A stretch of 64,000 nucleotides of DNA from Roseibium sp. TrichSKD4 (GCF_000148725.1 NZ_GL476304.1:212527-276526), one strand, 5' to 3'. Positions 17,280 to 24,733 are shown, counted from the first letter of the stretch. Notes: a model not told the origin generated them from the letters alone. Translations and numbers: made by a program.

Positions 17280-17843
17280 ATGAGCAAGATCTTCGATGAT
17301 AAGTGTACTTCCGGAGCCTTAGGGCATCCGCAAGCTGCGAGGGGTGCCGGACAAAAGGACAAGTTTTCCCGCTTGTTAAAAAATAATAATAATGAGGCAG
17401 GTGAGGCTAGCAAGAAGAGTGTTTGGCCCAAAGGACCCGGTCCCCAGAAGCCCGGCAAGGGCGGCTGCCAGATACCGCCCCCAGACGATTGTGGGAAGCC
17501 ATCTGCGGATATCACGACGCTTGCAATTGGCGAAGAAGATGGAGGCGTCTGCCCTGGTGATCCGGGACTGAAACCTCCGACTGACATCACCACGCTTGCA
17601 ATTGGCGAAGAAGACGGAGGCGTCTGCCCTGGTGATCCGGGACTGAAACCTCCTGCGGATATCACCACGGCAGCGATCGGTGAAGAAGACGGAGGCGTCT
17701 GCCCTGGTGATCCGGGACTGAAACCTCCTGCGGATATCACCACGGCAGCGATCGGTGAAGAAGACGGCGGTGTAAACCTTCCAGATCCAGGTTTGAAGCC
17801 CCCGGGAAAGATCACCACTCTGGCGTTGGGCGAAGAAGGCTGA
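17280..17843 (+). CDS. Multi-core graspetide precursor, plesiocin-like
   Basis: A 187-residue repeat protein starting at ATG 17280, with a GAGGG ribosome site about eight bases upstream. Residues 1-73 form a leader (basic, with a helix candidate KDKFSRLLK at 27-34, then a Gly/Pro/Lys linker). Residues 74-186 hold five core units with a strict 25-residue period. TTxxxxEE motifs lie at 79-86 and 104-111 (TTLAIGEE), 129-136 and 154-161 (TTAAIGEE), and 179-186 (TTLALGEE). Linkers read DGGVCPGDPGLKPP, except the fourth, which lacks the Cys (NLPDPGLKPP). TTxxxxEE is the core motif of group 2 graspetides such as plesiocin, where two Thr hydroxyls are ester-linked to two Glu side chains. The ATP-grasp gene follows. 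Product identity is inferred. Confidence 0.85.
   Translation: MSKIFDDKCTSGALGHPQAARGAGQKDKFSRLLKNNNNEAGEASKKSVWPKGPGPQKPGKGGCQIPPPDDCGKPSADITTLAIGEEDGGVCPGDPGLKPPTDITTLAIGEEDGGVCPGDPGLKPPADITTAAIGEEDGGVCPGDPGLKPPADITTAAIGEEDGGVNLPDPGLKPPGKITTLALGEEG
17499..17837 (+). repeat. Tandem 75-bp coding repeats (five cores)
   Basis: Four full 75-bp units and a shortened fifth encode the graspetide cores. Units 1-3 share a stretch of more than 35 identical bases over the linker, and units 3 and 4 share the same Ala-Ala core at DNA level. This implies recent expansion by unequal crossing-over. Unit 4's linker and unit 5 have diverged. Confidence 0.95.
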
Positions 17844-17882
17844 TCCCCTCCTCTCTCTGCCTACCAAAATGGGGGCGTGTCG

Positions 17883-17909
17883 AAGCCGGAAGTTATCAAC
17901 TTTCGGCTT
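17883..17909 (+). promoter_or_regulatory. Hairpin between precursor and ligase genes
   Basis: A 12-bp stem with one mismatch (aagccggaagtt / aactttcggctt) and a 3-nt loop lies 40 nt after the precursor stop. It lacks a T-run, so full termination is unlikely. It could attenuate transcription or protect the precursor mRNA, so that more precursor than enzyme is made. Confidence 0.5.
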
Positions 17910-18043
17910 GACCCTTGATGCCCATATTGTGCTTTGATGCAATTTCGATCCGCGATGGTTGTCGTCGCAGGCAACGAACCGTCACTGCCGGTTGTTTGAG
18001 TTTAGTGACTTGATATTTTCATGTGAAAGGGACGGAGAGTCCA

Positions 18044-18919
18044 GTGTTGCTCCTTGCCGGTGGAACTGAAGATCCTCAAATTGCCCATCTCAAGAACCGA
18101 GCGGAATCGCGCGGCCTTGACCACTTGTTTCTGGATGTCGATGACTCGGAAACCGATTTTTTCTGGGATGTTCGTTCAGGACTTGTGAAAGTCCGGAATG
18201 AACCTCTCAATGTTGCAAGTGTATTTCTCCGGCAGAATGTCTTCCGTTATCTGCGTACAAAGGACGAAACTGACAGCCTCAATGCCCAGGCCTGGAAGGG
18301 GCTTTTGGATGGGTACATTTGGGCAAATTCCAGACTTCGGGTTTTCAATCGCAGGTTTGTCCTGCGCTCAAGCGTCAACAAGCCACTTGCGCTTGCATGG
18401 GCACTGGAAGCTGGCCTCGACATTCCGCGTACTCAAATTCATGTTTCCAGGCAGCGGGCTCTCGATCAGATTTCCGAACATGCGACCGTATACAAACCAG
18501 TGACTGGCGGGGGATATTGTCAGGTTCTGGGAGAGGACATTCTCTCCGCCTTTCCGACCGACAGATTGCCAAGACCCTATATCTATCAGGAACGCTTGCT
18601 TTCCCCGGAAGTCAGGATATTCCGCGTGGGCGAGAAGTTTCTGGCGTTCCGAATTGAATCCGTTGAGCTGGATTACCGGTCGGTGGACCGGGAAAAGATC
18701 GAGATCACCCAGATACCACCGCCCGCGGATCTCGTTGAACCCTTGCGAAAATTGTTGGACCGCATTGGCCTCAACTTTTCTGCCGTCGATTTCAAGACAT
18801 CTTCCGATACAGGGACGCTGTGTTTTCTGGAGGCGAATTCCAACCCGATGTTCGCAGCGTTTGATCAGGTGTCAGATCACGCGCTTTGTGACGCCATGCT
18901 GGACTGGCTCACGGCTTGA
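18044..18919 (+). CDS. ATP-grasp ligase, graspetide macrocyclase
   Basis: A 291-residue ATP-grasp enzyme. The start is placed at GTG 18044, which gives the usual VLLLAG first strand and a purine-rich site GGACGGAGAG just upstream; GTG 18023 is possible. Features in order: N-terminal recognition region (VFLRQNVFRYL), ATP-binding VYKPVTGGGY near residue 155, adenine-contact YIYQERL, the RIFRVGEKFLAFRIES strand, LDYRSVD, and the Mg-binding end DFKTSSDTGTLCFLEANSNPMFAAFD. This C-terminal E-x-N-x-NP-MF signature is typical of graspetide (MdnB/C, PsnB-like) ligases. These activate Glu/Asp carboxylates as acyl phosphates and form esters or amides within the precursor. It lies 200 nt after the precursor on the same strand. 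Confidence 0.85.
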   Translation: MLLLAGGTEDPQIAHLKNRAESRGLDHLFLDVDDSETDFFWDVRSGLVKVRNEPLNVASVFLRQNVFRYLRTKDETDSLNAQAWKGLLDGYIWANSRLRVFNRRFVLRSSVNKPLALAWALEAGLDIPRTQIHVSRQRALDQISEHATVYKPVTGGGYCQVLGEDILSAFPTDRLPRPYIYQERLLSPEVRIFRVGEKFLAFRIESVELDYRSVDREKIEITQIPPPADLVEPLRKLLDRIGLNFSAVDFKTSSDTGTLCFLEANSNPMFAAFDQVSDHALCDAMLDWLTA

Positions 18920-18925
18920 AGGCAA

Positions 18926-19090
18926 ATGGCGGAATCGGCAATCTGTGACACCTATCTGCTGAAAATAGGCCGTCGCTATTATAGAGCTGATCTGGTGAGT
19001 AAAGAGCGTCTATCGGCGGTTTCTCGAGCAAATCAAGCAGCGACATCGGCTTCGTTTTTTCTGAAGTCATTTCCTCACCTGAAACTCTAG
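18926..19090 (+). CDS. Small ORF coupled to the ATP-grasp gene
   Basis: A 54-codon frame from ATG 18926, six bases after the ligase stop (MAESAICDTYLLKIGRRYYR...). It is basic, with several aromatic residues. No family recognised. The tight spacing suggests the same transcript, so it is a candidate accessory protein of the peptide locus. It could equally be the remnant of a larger gene lost at the junction with phage DNA. Confidence 0.35.
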   Translation: MAESAICDTYLLKIGRRYYRADLVSKERLSAVSRANQAATSASFFLKSFPHLKL

Positions 19091-19242
19091 TCGCCACTAG
19101 CTCGATTCGTAAGTGGCTTGTTTTTTGTCTTCAAGGAACAAATTAAGTCTTGTCTAATTTTAGACCGCATGCGCGGGTGTGCTATAGCTTCTATGGAAGT
19201 CTGCCTACAAGGCACTCGATAACAGGGCGCGCGGAGTTTAAT

Positions 19243-19722
19243 CTACCCAGTCATCCATAGCGGCATCTCCTTTTGCTCAGGCGGCTCCATGATGTCCTCC
19301 AACAGATATTGGAGATATCCGGCAAGCAGCATGCGTTGTTTCGGCGGCTTTCCATCAATGCCAGGGCCTTGCTTCGCCATGGTGCGGAGTTCCGCAAGGT
19401 CGATGGCATCCAATGCATCACAGAACTCACCCAGCCGTTCCAGCCAGTTTGGGTAGCGACAGAACAGGTCGCTTATCGCCCCTATCATTGCGCTGGTCAG
19501 GTCCGATTTGTGGTTTTCGGTTTGTGTCAGAGCATATAGAACCGCCCATGTGTGGCGTTCTCCGTGGCGGTTTATCTGCCTTTGGATTAGTAGAACAGCG
19601 TTGGTCCAGCTTCCAGATACCTGCGAAATCCGATGTGGCGCGTTCGACGGCAGACATTTGATGTCGAGGCTCTTGCACAGTTGCTCTGCCTGCGTGGTGT
19701 CTTTGATCTTTTCGGCTGGCAT
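19243..19722 (-). CDS. Phage-type hypothetical protein downstream of helicase
   Basis: A 159-residue protein from ATG 19722 with a strong ribosome site (GGAGG seven bases upstream). Helical, with WTNAVLLIQRQINRHGERHTW, LTSAMIGAISDLFCRYPNWL and KQRMLLAGYLQYLLED segments. No named family comes to mind. Its position as the last gene of a leftward helicase operon suggests a phage replication accessory role (inference). Confidence 0.6.
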   Translation of the reverse strand: MPAEKIKDTTQAEQLCKSLDIKCLPSNAPHRISQVSGSWTNAVLLIQRQINRHGERHTWAVLYALTQTENHKSDLTSAMIGAISDLFCRYPNWLERLGEFCDALDAIDLAELRTMAKQGPGIDGKPPKQRMLLAGYLQYLLEDIMEPPEQKEMPLWMTG

Positions 19723-19912
19723 CCCGTAACCTCCGTTTCAGATCCATGTTCTCGGCTCTTTCAGCCTTCAATTCCGCCTGCAGAAGTGTGTTTCTAGCCC
19801 GTTCAAGTGCCCATTCATCTTCGATGGTGGCGCCGGGTTTGCCGACGATTGAAATTCGAATGGACAGCTGACGCTCGGCTTCCTCGATCTGGTCTTCAAA
19901 ATGCCGCGTCAT
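19427..19912 (-). CDS. Coiled-coil phage protein overlapping its neighbour
   Basis: Starts at ATG 19912, inside the end of the helicase gene. The first ~63 residues (MTRHFEDQIEEAERQLSIRI, then EDEWALERARNTLLQAELKAERAENMD) form a convincing coiled coil. The remaining frame down to 19427 overlaps the better-supported gene beginning at 19722 and looks like out-of-frame translation. The true product is probably only the coiled-coil part, with a downstream frameshift or decay. Confidence 0.4.
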   Translation of the reverse strand: MTRHFEDQIEEAERQLSIRISIVGKPGATIEDEWALERARNTLLQAELKAERAENMDLKRRLRDASRKDQRHHAGRATVQEPRHQMSAVERATSDFAGIWKLDQRCSTNPKADKPPRRTPHMGGSICSDTNRKPQIGPDQRNDRGDKRPVLSLPKLAGTAG

Positions 19913-21160
19913 AGAGGTTTCCTTGATCCATATCGTCGAGGTCGAAGAACGAGGTTCTTGGACCGTCCCAACCAATGACCGCTACACCGCCATCGCGGCC
20001 TCTACGGCGTTTGGCGCAAATGAACTGCGCTTTGTCTTTCCATTCCTCGTACTGAGATTTCAGTTTCGCACGTTCGTTGTCACCGCTGGCGTTCTTGAAA
20101 AGGACATCCTGTATCTTCTTTTGCGGACGGTGCATTAAAAGCACCCATGAGGCTTTGTTTCTGACCCCTTGCCCACCGTACGAGTCTGACAACCTCAGAG
20201 AGATATCAGGGCGGTCATTGTAAATGGTTTTGACCTGACCCAATGCGATGATAGCAACGCCATGCTTCGTGGCGAGTTTGTCGAACTTTCTGCATGAGAC
20301 GATTACTTTTTCGGTGATCCCGGTTACACCGCGTTCCTCTGGCTCGACACCGTCTATAGTGTCAATGAACACGGCACCGCATCTGCCATGCTTGTGCTTG
20401 AATGCCAGGATCAGGGCTTCGATGTTCGATATCCGCATATCGTCGGTGTATTCGAAATAGGACTGGAGCCCGTGCTGTTTCATGTTGGCTGCACAGAGCT
20501 TTTCAAGATCGTCAGGGCGCAGCGTGCCGTCTTCAATATTCCTGCTATCAACACCTGTTCGTGCGATCATATCCTTGATGGCTATGTCTTCCGGCATTTC
20601 TTCATCTGAGATCGTTAGAACCGGATCCCGCAATGCGATGTGATTTGCCAATCCTCGCGCTTTAGCAGACTTCCCGTGACCTGACGGCCCAATCATTAAA
20701 CCGAAATCACCGGGAACAATCCGCCCCATGATGTCATCGAGCGCTCTGATACCCCAGTCATGGCCCCGGCCAGTTCCATTGCGGAGTGTTTGGTCTTGGT
20801 CCTTGATTGCCCGCTGACCGGCCTCGTGAATGGATATGCCAACCATAGGCCGTTGAGCCGCTGCCATGTTTGCAAGGAATGCGGAACCCTCCAGCGCCAG
20901 TTCCTCTCCTGATTTCCTGCCGTCGTTGAGGTCTTTCATCAGCTTGGAGGCAAATTCACTGAGACGAAGCCTTGTGGCTTGGGCACACAAGATTTCTGCC
21001 AGCTCGTCTTGGCTTAGGTCTCCTTTCGCCTTCTGCATGCAGACTGTCAAAAAGGCAGGCAGGCCCGGAATACCAAAGGCCGAAGGATCAATTTTCACCG
21101 CTTCCCGTAAAGCTGGAACCGATAGTGTTGTCCCAGACTTGGAAAGGGCTCGGACCATGC
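19896..21160 (-). pseudogene. DnaB-like replicative helicase, C-terminal part
   Basis: About 420 residues of a phage DnaB-type helicase. The RecA-like domain shows Walker A GPSGHGKSAKARGLANH, the DEEMPEDI segment, Walker B CGAVFIDTIDGV, and the sensor region ALGQVKTIYNDRPDISLRLSDSYGG. The N-terminus of the present frame (residues before MVRALSKSGTT) is foreign. The native N-terminal 46 residues lie on the opposite strand at 21547-21689. Flipping 21161-21682 restores one continuous gene (MIWEGMV-RALSKSGTT). As it stands the gene is broken, although the ATPase domain could still be translated. Confidence 0.85.
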
Positions 21161-21290
21161 GCTGAAAAGGGCGGGGCAATCCGCTTATTCCAAACAGATG
21201 GCTGCACCACGATTGGAGCCTGTGAAGGTGTCGAAAGCGGCTATGGAGCATGGAATATCGCAGGGCGGGAATTTCCGATCTGGCCGATGA
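21161..21290 (+). pseudogene. Tail of a gene split by the inversion
   Basis: A frame reading LKRAGQSAYSKQMAAPRLEP and ending TGA at 21288-21290. Its upstream part lies inverted at about 21690-21765 (minus strand), reading VWRIYLSADGTNFRDETGKK then IKKAS. Joining the two across the proposed inversion gives one uninterrupted frame. Protein family unknown. Confidence 0.55.
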
Positions 21291-21550
21291 TGTCCACCTC
21301 CGGAATGAAGCGGTTCATCCCACCGTTTGAAGTCGAACGGATCGTCGGCTTTCCAGATGGTGACATCGAGTTCGACGATCACAAAAAGACATGGAGAGAG
21401 CCACCGGGTCAAAAGGCTTGGCTGAGCCTTGAAAGCCGTGTGCAGGAAGAGGGCATCGTTACCGGGATGAACCCAACCGAGTGGAACCGCACTGACCCTC
21501 TCGATAACTGGAATGACTTCTACGAACGTTTTGGAGGTGTCGCAGCATGA
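21290..21550 (+). CDS. Small phage protein inside inverted segment
   Basis: An 86-residue protein from ATG 21290, overlapping the preceding TGA (TGATG) and ending with a 4-nt overlap onto the helicase N-terminal fragment (ATGA at 21547). Sequence: MSTSGMKRFIPPFEVERIVG, with FDDHKKTWREPPGQKAW. Family unknown. The tight overlaps on both sides show it belonged to the helicase operon before the inversion. Confidence 0.6.
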   Translation: MSTSGMKRFIPPFEVERIVGFPDGDIEFDDHKKTWREPPGQKAWLSLESRVQEEGIVTGMNPTEWNRTDPLDNWNDFYERFGGVAA

Positions 21551-21702
21551 TCGAGGGTTTCCCTGACAACGAATGCGAGTTTATCGGCCTGATCCTTCAA
21601 TCACCGCCAAGTATCGCAGCCTATCAAACCCGTGTGCCGCCCGAAGCTTTCACAAACCGGCTCACACGCATGATCTGGGAAGGCATGGTGAGGCTTTCTT
21701 GA
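21547..21702 (+). pseudogene. DnaB-like helicase, N-terminal fragment (inverted)
   Basis: Forty-seven residues (MIEGFPDNECEFIGLILQSP ... FTNRLTRMIWEGMV), matching the start of DnaB N-terminal domains (polypeptide E-x-x-x-x-G-x-x-L then F-x-x-x-x-R-x-I-W-x-x-M). After GCATGGT at 21683-21689 the frame runs into unrelated sequence and stops at 21700-21702. The matching 7-base motif in inverse orientation at 21154-21160 marks the other breakpoint. The remainder of the gene is on the minus strand. Confidence 0.8.
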
Positions 21703-21752
21703 TCTTCTTACCGGTTTCATCCCGGAAGTTGGTGCCGTCAGCGCTGAGATAG

Positions 21753-22340
21753 ATGCGCCAGACCCCAATGGACCTCGCCACCACTGGCCTTCCCAGAGGT
21801 CGCAACATCAATGATCCGGACTATCCAAGGATGGTCCAGTTCAGCGGTGTTCTGTTCACCACAGATGGAACGGTACACGGTCGGGCTCAAGACTATATCC
21901 AGCAAGAAGACAAGCGCACATCCAAGAGCGCTGAGAACGTCCACGGGATCACCGACACCAAATCAAGGACGCTTGGCATCCCTGAAGCTATCGCAGTGGC
22001 TTGGTTCACCAATCGCCTCAAGGCTTCGGAGATCGTAACTGGTTGGGCTCTGCCTTTCGATCTGGACATCATCAGAGCGGCACTGATCCGGATGAACAAA
22101 GACCCACTGGCATTGATCCGACCGGGCCTGATCAAAGTCGATCTCCAAGAGCTGATGACCCCGATCATGGGAAAGCAGGCCGAAGACGGCTCCCATATGT
22201 GGCCGAAGCTCAGCGAGAGCTACGAGCACTTGTTCAGCAAGCCGGTTTCAACTGCCGGCACAGAAGCCGACGCCTGCCGGGAAATCTTCATGGAACTGCA
22301 CAAGCGCGGAATGATCGAAGGAATGGAGCAAGCGGCATGA
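21753..22340 (+). CDS. DnaQ-like 3'-5' exonuclease, altered first motif
   Basis: A 195-residue DEDD-type exonuclease. The region DLATTGLPRGRNINDPDYPR corresponds to the Exo I strand, normally DxETTGLP; here the catalytic Glu position is Ala and the preceding beta strand is replaced. Exo II (VTGWALPFDLDIIRAALIR) and the later region (HMWPKLSESYEHLF, TAGTEADACREIFMELHK) are present, including the final Asp. The 5' end abuts the rearranged segment, so the start may have been replaced by recombination around 21765-21780. Catalysis is doubtful. Its stop overlaps the next gene. Confidence 0.7.
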   Translation: MRQTPMDLATTGLPRGRNINDPDYPRMVQFSGVLFTTDGTVHGRAQDYIQQEDKRTSKSAENVHGITDTKSRTLGIPEAIAVAWFTNRLKASEIVTGWALPFDLDIIRAALIRMNKDPLALIRPGLIKVDLQELMTPIMGKQAEDGSHMWPKLSESYEHLFSKPVSTAGTEADACREIFMELHKRGMIEGMEQAA

Positions 22341-22717
22341 CCACAGAAACCAAATGGACGGCGGGGCCTTGGGGTGTGGGCGATTTCGACGCCTATCTTT
22401 TTGGCGGAGATTGCATATCCGACGGTCTTACAGTTGGTCCGGCGCAATTAGACGCGGCTGATTACGGTGCGGCGTTAGGCTTTCGCGCATCCGGCAACGT
22501 GCGGGCGCTCATGCGTGCCGATGCATACCTAATCTCAGCCGCGCCGGAACTGTATGACTTCGGTTATGCAGCCCTCAATGAGGTCAAAGCCGTACTTGCC
22601 GATCTCACGGAACATGGCGACGGTGTTGATTTCGTTCGTAAGGATATCCGACGCCTCAGCAAGATTGTCTCCGATGGAGAAACCGCCCTGTCCAAAGCAC
22701 GGGGGGAAGCACAATGA
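22337..22717 (+). CDS. Phage hypothetical protein
   Basis: A 126-residue protein from ATG 22337 (MTTETKWTAGPWGVGDFDAY...), overlapping the exonuclease stop by 4 nt and the following gene by 4 nt. The N-terminal TAGPW pattern, followed by NVRALMRADAYLISAAPELY, is a common layout of small phage proteins of unknown role. It is part of a tightly packed rightward early-gene operon. Confidence 0.7.
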   Translation: MTTETKWTAGPWGVGDFDAYLFGGDCISDGLTVGPAQLDAADYGAALGFRASGNVRALMRADAYLISAAPELYDFGYAALNEVKAVLADLTEHGDGVDFVRKDIRRLSKIVSDGETALSKARGEAQ

Positions 22718-23490
22718 GAGTTCGCGACACCCTCTTCACCGGCTCCATGGTTATCGGACTTCTGGAGGACAGGAAGAGACAAACGCGCAGGGTGATGAAC
22801 AAGCTCTTGCGCTTCGGTCCTATCACAGAGTTCGGCCCCTCGGACACGCGTGGTTATGACTGGCACTTCCGCGACAGGGAAATGCGCTGGCATGATCTCC
22901 GACATGACAAGCTACTCAAGGTGCTGCCCTATCAGGTTGGCGACCTCCTCTATGTCCGTGAAGCTTGGAAGACCTTTGTCAGCCTAGACAAGGTGAAGCC
23001 AAGCGAGCTGCTGAACGATAAACGTGGCGCAGGGATTCTGTATCTCGCAGACAATGCAGGTCTGTCACTCTCAGCGAACGGCGAACGCCACGAAAGCCAA
23101 GTAAGAGAAGACCTGAATGCTTTTGGTCGTTTGCGTCCCGGCATGCACATGCCCCGTTGGGCGTCTCGGATCACCCTGAAGGTGACAGATGTCAGGGTGC
23201 AACGTTTGCAGGAAATCAGCGAAAAAGACGCAAAGGCAGAGGGCGTTTGTGCATGGGTGGAAAGTCAGGCCAAATACCCTTGGGGTGATATCTCCGATCC
23301 ACTACGCCACCTAATGGTCAAAAATACCTTTGGGAATGCGAAAACCGCTTTCAATTGCCTGTGGGACAGTCTCAATGGCGACCGCGACGCCGGTATCTAC
23401 GCTTGGGATGCCAACCCTTGGGTGGTCGCAGTCTCGTTTGAGGTCATCAAGGCCAATGTCGACACCGTACTGAGCGAGGTGGCGGCATGA
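22714..23490 (+). CDS. Phage ASCH/PUA-like protein
   Basis: A 258-residue protein of the phage family that starts with (R)xxLFTGSMVxxLLExRKxQTRRVM. Other conserved parts are VGDLLYVREAW, MHMPRWASRITLKVTDVRVQ, RLQEISEKDAKAEGV, and the closing FNCLWDSLNG/YAWDANPWVVAVSFEV. The fold is ASCH/PUA-like, a putative RNA or modified-base binding domain. No reaction is established. It is very common in phages of Proteobacteria. Four-nt overlaps link it to both neighbours. Confidence 0.8.
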   Translation: MRVRDTLFTGSMVIGLLEDRKRQTRRVMNKLLRFGPITEFGPSDTRGYDWHFRDREMRWHDLRHDKLLKVLPYQVGDLLYVREAWKTFVSLDKVKPSELLNDKRGAGILYLADNAGLSLSANGERHESQVREDLNAFGRLRPGMHMPRWASRITLKVTDVRVQRLQEISEKDAKAEGVCAWVESQAKYPWGDISDPLRHLMVKNTFGNAKTAFNCLWDSLNGDRDAGIYAWDANPWVVAVSFEVIKANVDTVLSEVAA

Positions 23491-23663
23491 TTGATGTGAT
23501 CACAATTGGCTTGGCTCTTTGCGGGTGTCAGCTCCTTCTGACATCTTTTCTCGTAGAATCACGGGAATGGTGGGGCAAACTTCTACTCAATTTCAATTCC
23601 GCACTGCTTGCGTTTTTGTCTACCCATCTTGCATTCGCTCGATTCATGGGGTGGCCGATATGA
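23487..23663 (+). CDS. Small phage membrane protein
   Basis: A 58-residue frame from ATG 23487, overlapping the stop of the ASCH-like gene (ATGA) and overlapping the next start by 4 nt. Two hydrophobic segments (VITIGLALCGCQLLLTSFLV and FNSALLAFLSTHLAF). No family recognised; a membrane role is inferred. Confidence 0.55.
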   Translation: MIDVITIGLALCGCQLLLTSFLVESREWWGKLLLNFNSALLAFLSTHLAFARFMGWPI

Positions 23664-23830
23664 TCACGCTCCTCAAGTACGCCATTCCATTCGCCGCTCT
23701 CGGAGCCTGTGCCTTCATCGGACTAAGTGCAGCCGCGGCCAATTCGGAAACCTCCAATGATCCAAGGAACATCGCAAGCACCGTTTTAAAATTTCTGGCT
23801 CATGTCATCACCCATGGGAGGAATGCATAA
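23660..23830 (+). CDS. Small phage membrane/exported protein
   Basis: A 56-residue frame from ATG 23660 with a single hydrophobic helix (LLKYAIPFAALGACAFIGLS) and a short polar tail (FLAHVITHGRNA). It overlaps both neighbours (ATGA before, TAATG after). Function unknown. Confidence 0.55.
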   Translation: MITLLKYAIPFAALGACAFIGLSAAAANSETSNDPRNIASTVLKFLAHVITHGRNA

Positions 23831-24270
23831 TGTACGTAATCTTCGACCTCGACGGAACGCTCTGCGACATCTCGCACCGTCTGTTTTGGATCACTGGCGA
23901 CACAAAGAACTGGGATGCGTTCTACAACTGTTGTGTTGATGACACCCCGAAATGGGAAATCCTGCATGTCATGGACGGACTTGTGTCAGGCGGTCATCGT
24001 GTCGAAATCTGGACCGGGCGTTCCGAGCGTGTTCGTGAGGAAAGCGTGGATTGGCTGGATCGCCATGGTGGCTTCGGAAAATACCTGCGGTTCATGAGAG
24101 CGGTAGACGACCGTCGCCCAGACGTTGACCTAAAACGCCACATGCTCATGACCGAACGCGCCAGAGGCAACTTCCCTACCCTAGTTTTCGAAGACCGTCA
24201 GCGCGTTGTCGATATGTGGCGGGCAGAGGGTTTGACCTGCTGTCAGGTAGCTGCCTGGGAGGAACACTGA
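23830..24270 (+). CDS. HAD-superfamily phosphatase, phage type
   Basis: A 146-residue HAD phosphatase. Motif I is FDLDGTLCD at residues 4-12, motif II lies in VEIWTGRSERVREE near 60, and motif III/IV is LVFEDRQRVVDMWRAEG. It resembles the phosphatase half of phage polynucleotide kinases (PseT-like) and small phage 5'/3'-nucleotidases; the substrate is unknown. The start codon overlaps the upstream stop (TAATG). It is tightly packed with the HNH gene that follows. Confidence 0.82.
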   Translation: MYVIFDLDGTLCDISHRLFWITGDTKNWDAFYNCCVDDTPKWEILHVMDGLVSGGHRVEIWTGRSERVREESVDWLDRHGGFGKYLRFMRAVDDRRPDVDLKRHMLMTERARGNFPTLVFEDRQRVVDMWRAEGLTCCQVAAWEEH

Positions 24271-24644
24271 TGCGCAAGATCGAAAACCCATTTGGTGGCC
24301 GATCAATCGACGAGTGGATCGGAGACACCCCGGATAGCCGCGTCCCAGATCGGGTCCGAGATCGTGTCTTCACTCGCCACAAGGGCATTTGCCACATCTC
24401 CGGCACCAAGATCAGAGCCGGTGACGCATGGGAGCTGGAGCACATCACACCGCTTGCTTTGGGCGGAGAGAACCGAGAATCTAATTTAGCCCCTGCCCTT
24501 GTCGAAGCCCACAAGGAGAAGACCAGCAGCGAGAAGGCTCAGATCGCTAAAGCCGACCGGATCAGACGGAAGCACCAGGGGACTTGGCCCGCCTCCAGAG
24601 CGAAAATCAAGAGCCGTGGTTTTGCCAGAACACGGGATGTCTGA
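24270..24644 (+). CDS. HNH endonuclease
   Basis: A 124-residue HNH nuclease starting at ATG 24270 ([10 protein letters not shown]), with GGGAGGA upstream and its A shared with the previous stop. The core reads [40 protein letters not shown] (His-His and Asn of HNH), and [15 protein letters not shown]. One zinc-knuckle Cys pair is incomplete (only ICHIS). Phage HNH proteins usually act in packaging or as homing-type nucleases. Confidence 0.85.
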   Translation: MRKIENPFGGRSIDEWIGDTPDSRVPDRVRDRVFTRHKGICHISGTKIRAGDAWELEHITPLALGGENRESNLAPALVEAHKEKTSSEKAQIAKADRIRRKHQGTWPASRAKIKSRGFARTRDV

Positions 24645-24733
24645 ACCAAGAAAACGATAGGTTTTCTGCCGTTTTGAGAACTGAGCAGAACAGGCGAAAA
24701 TCAGAAACAACAAATACTGTGCAGGTGCAAATA

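Noticed and set aside
17499-17837. Regular 75-bp repeats resembling a CRISPR-like array
   Set aside because: The repeats have no variable spacers, keep one open frame and encode TTxxxxEE peptide cores; no cas genes are nearby.
19427-19721. C-terminal extension of the coiled-coil phage ORF
   Set aside because: It overlaps a better-supported gene with a strong ribosome site, and its composition looks like out-of-frame translation.
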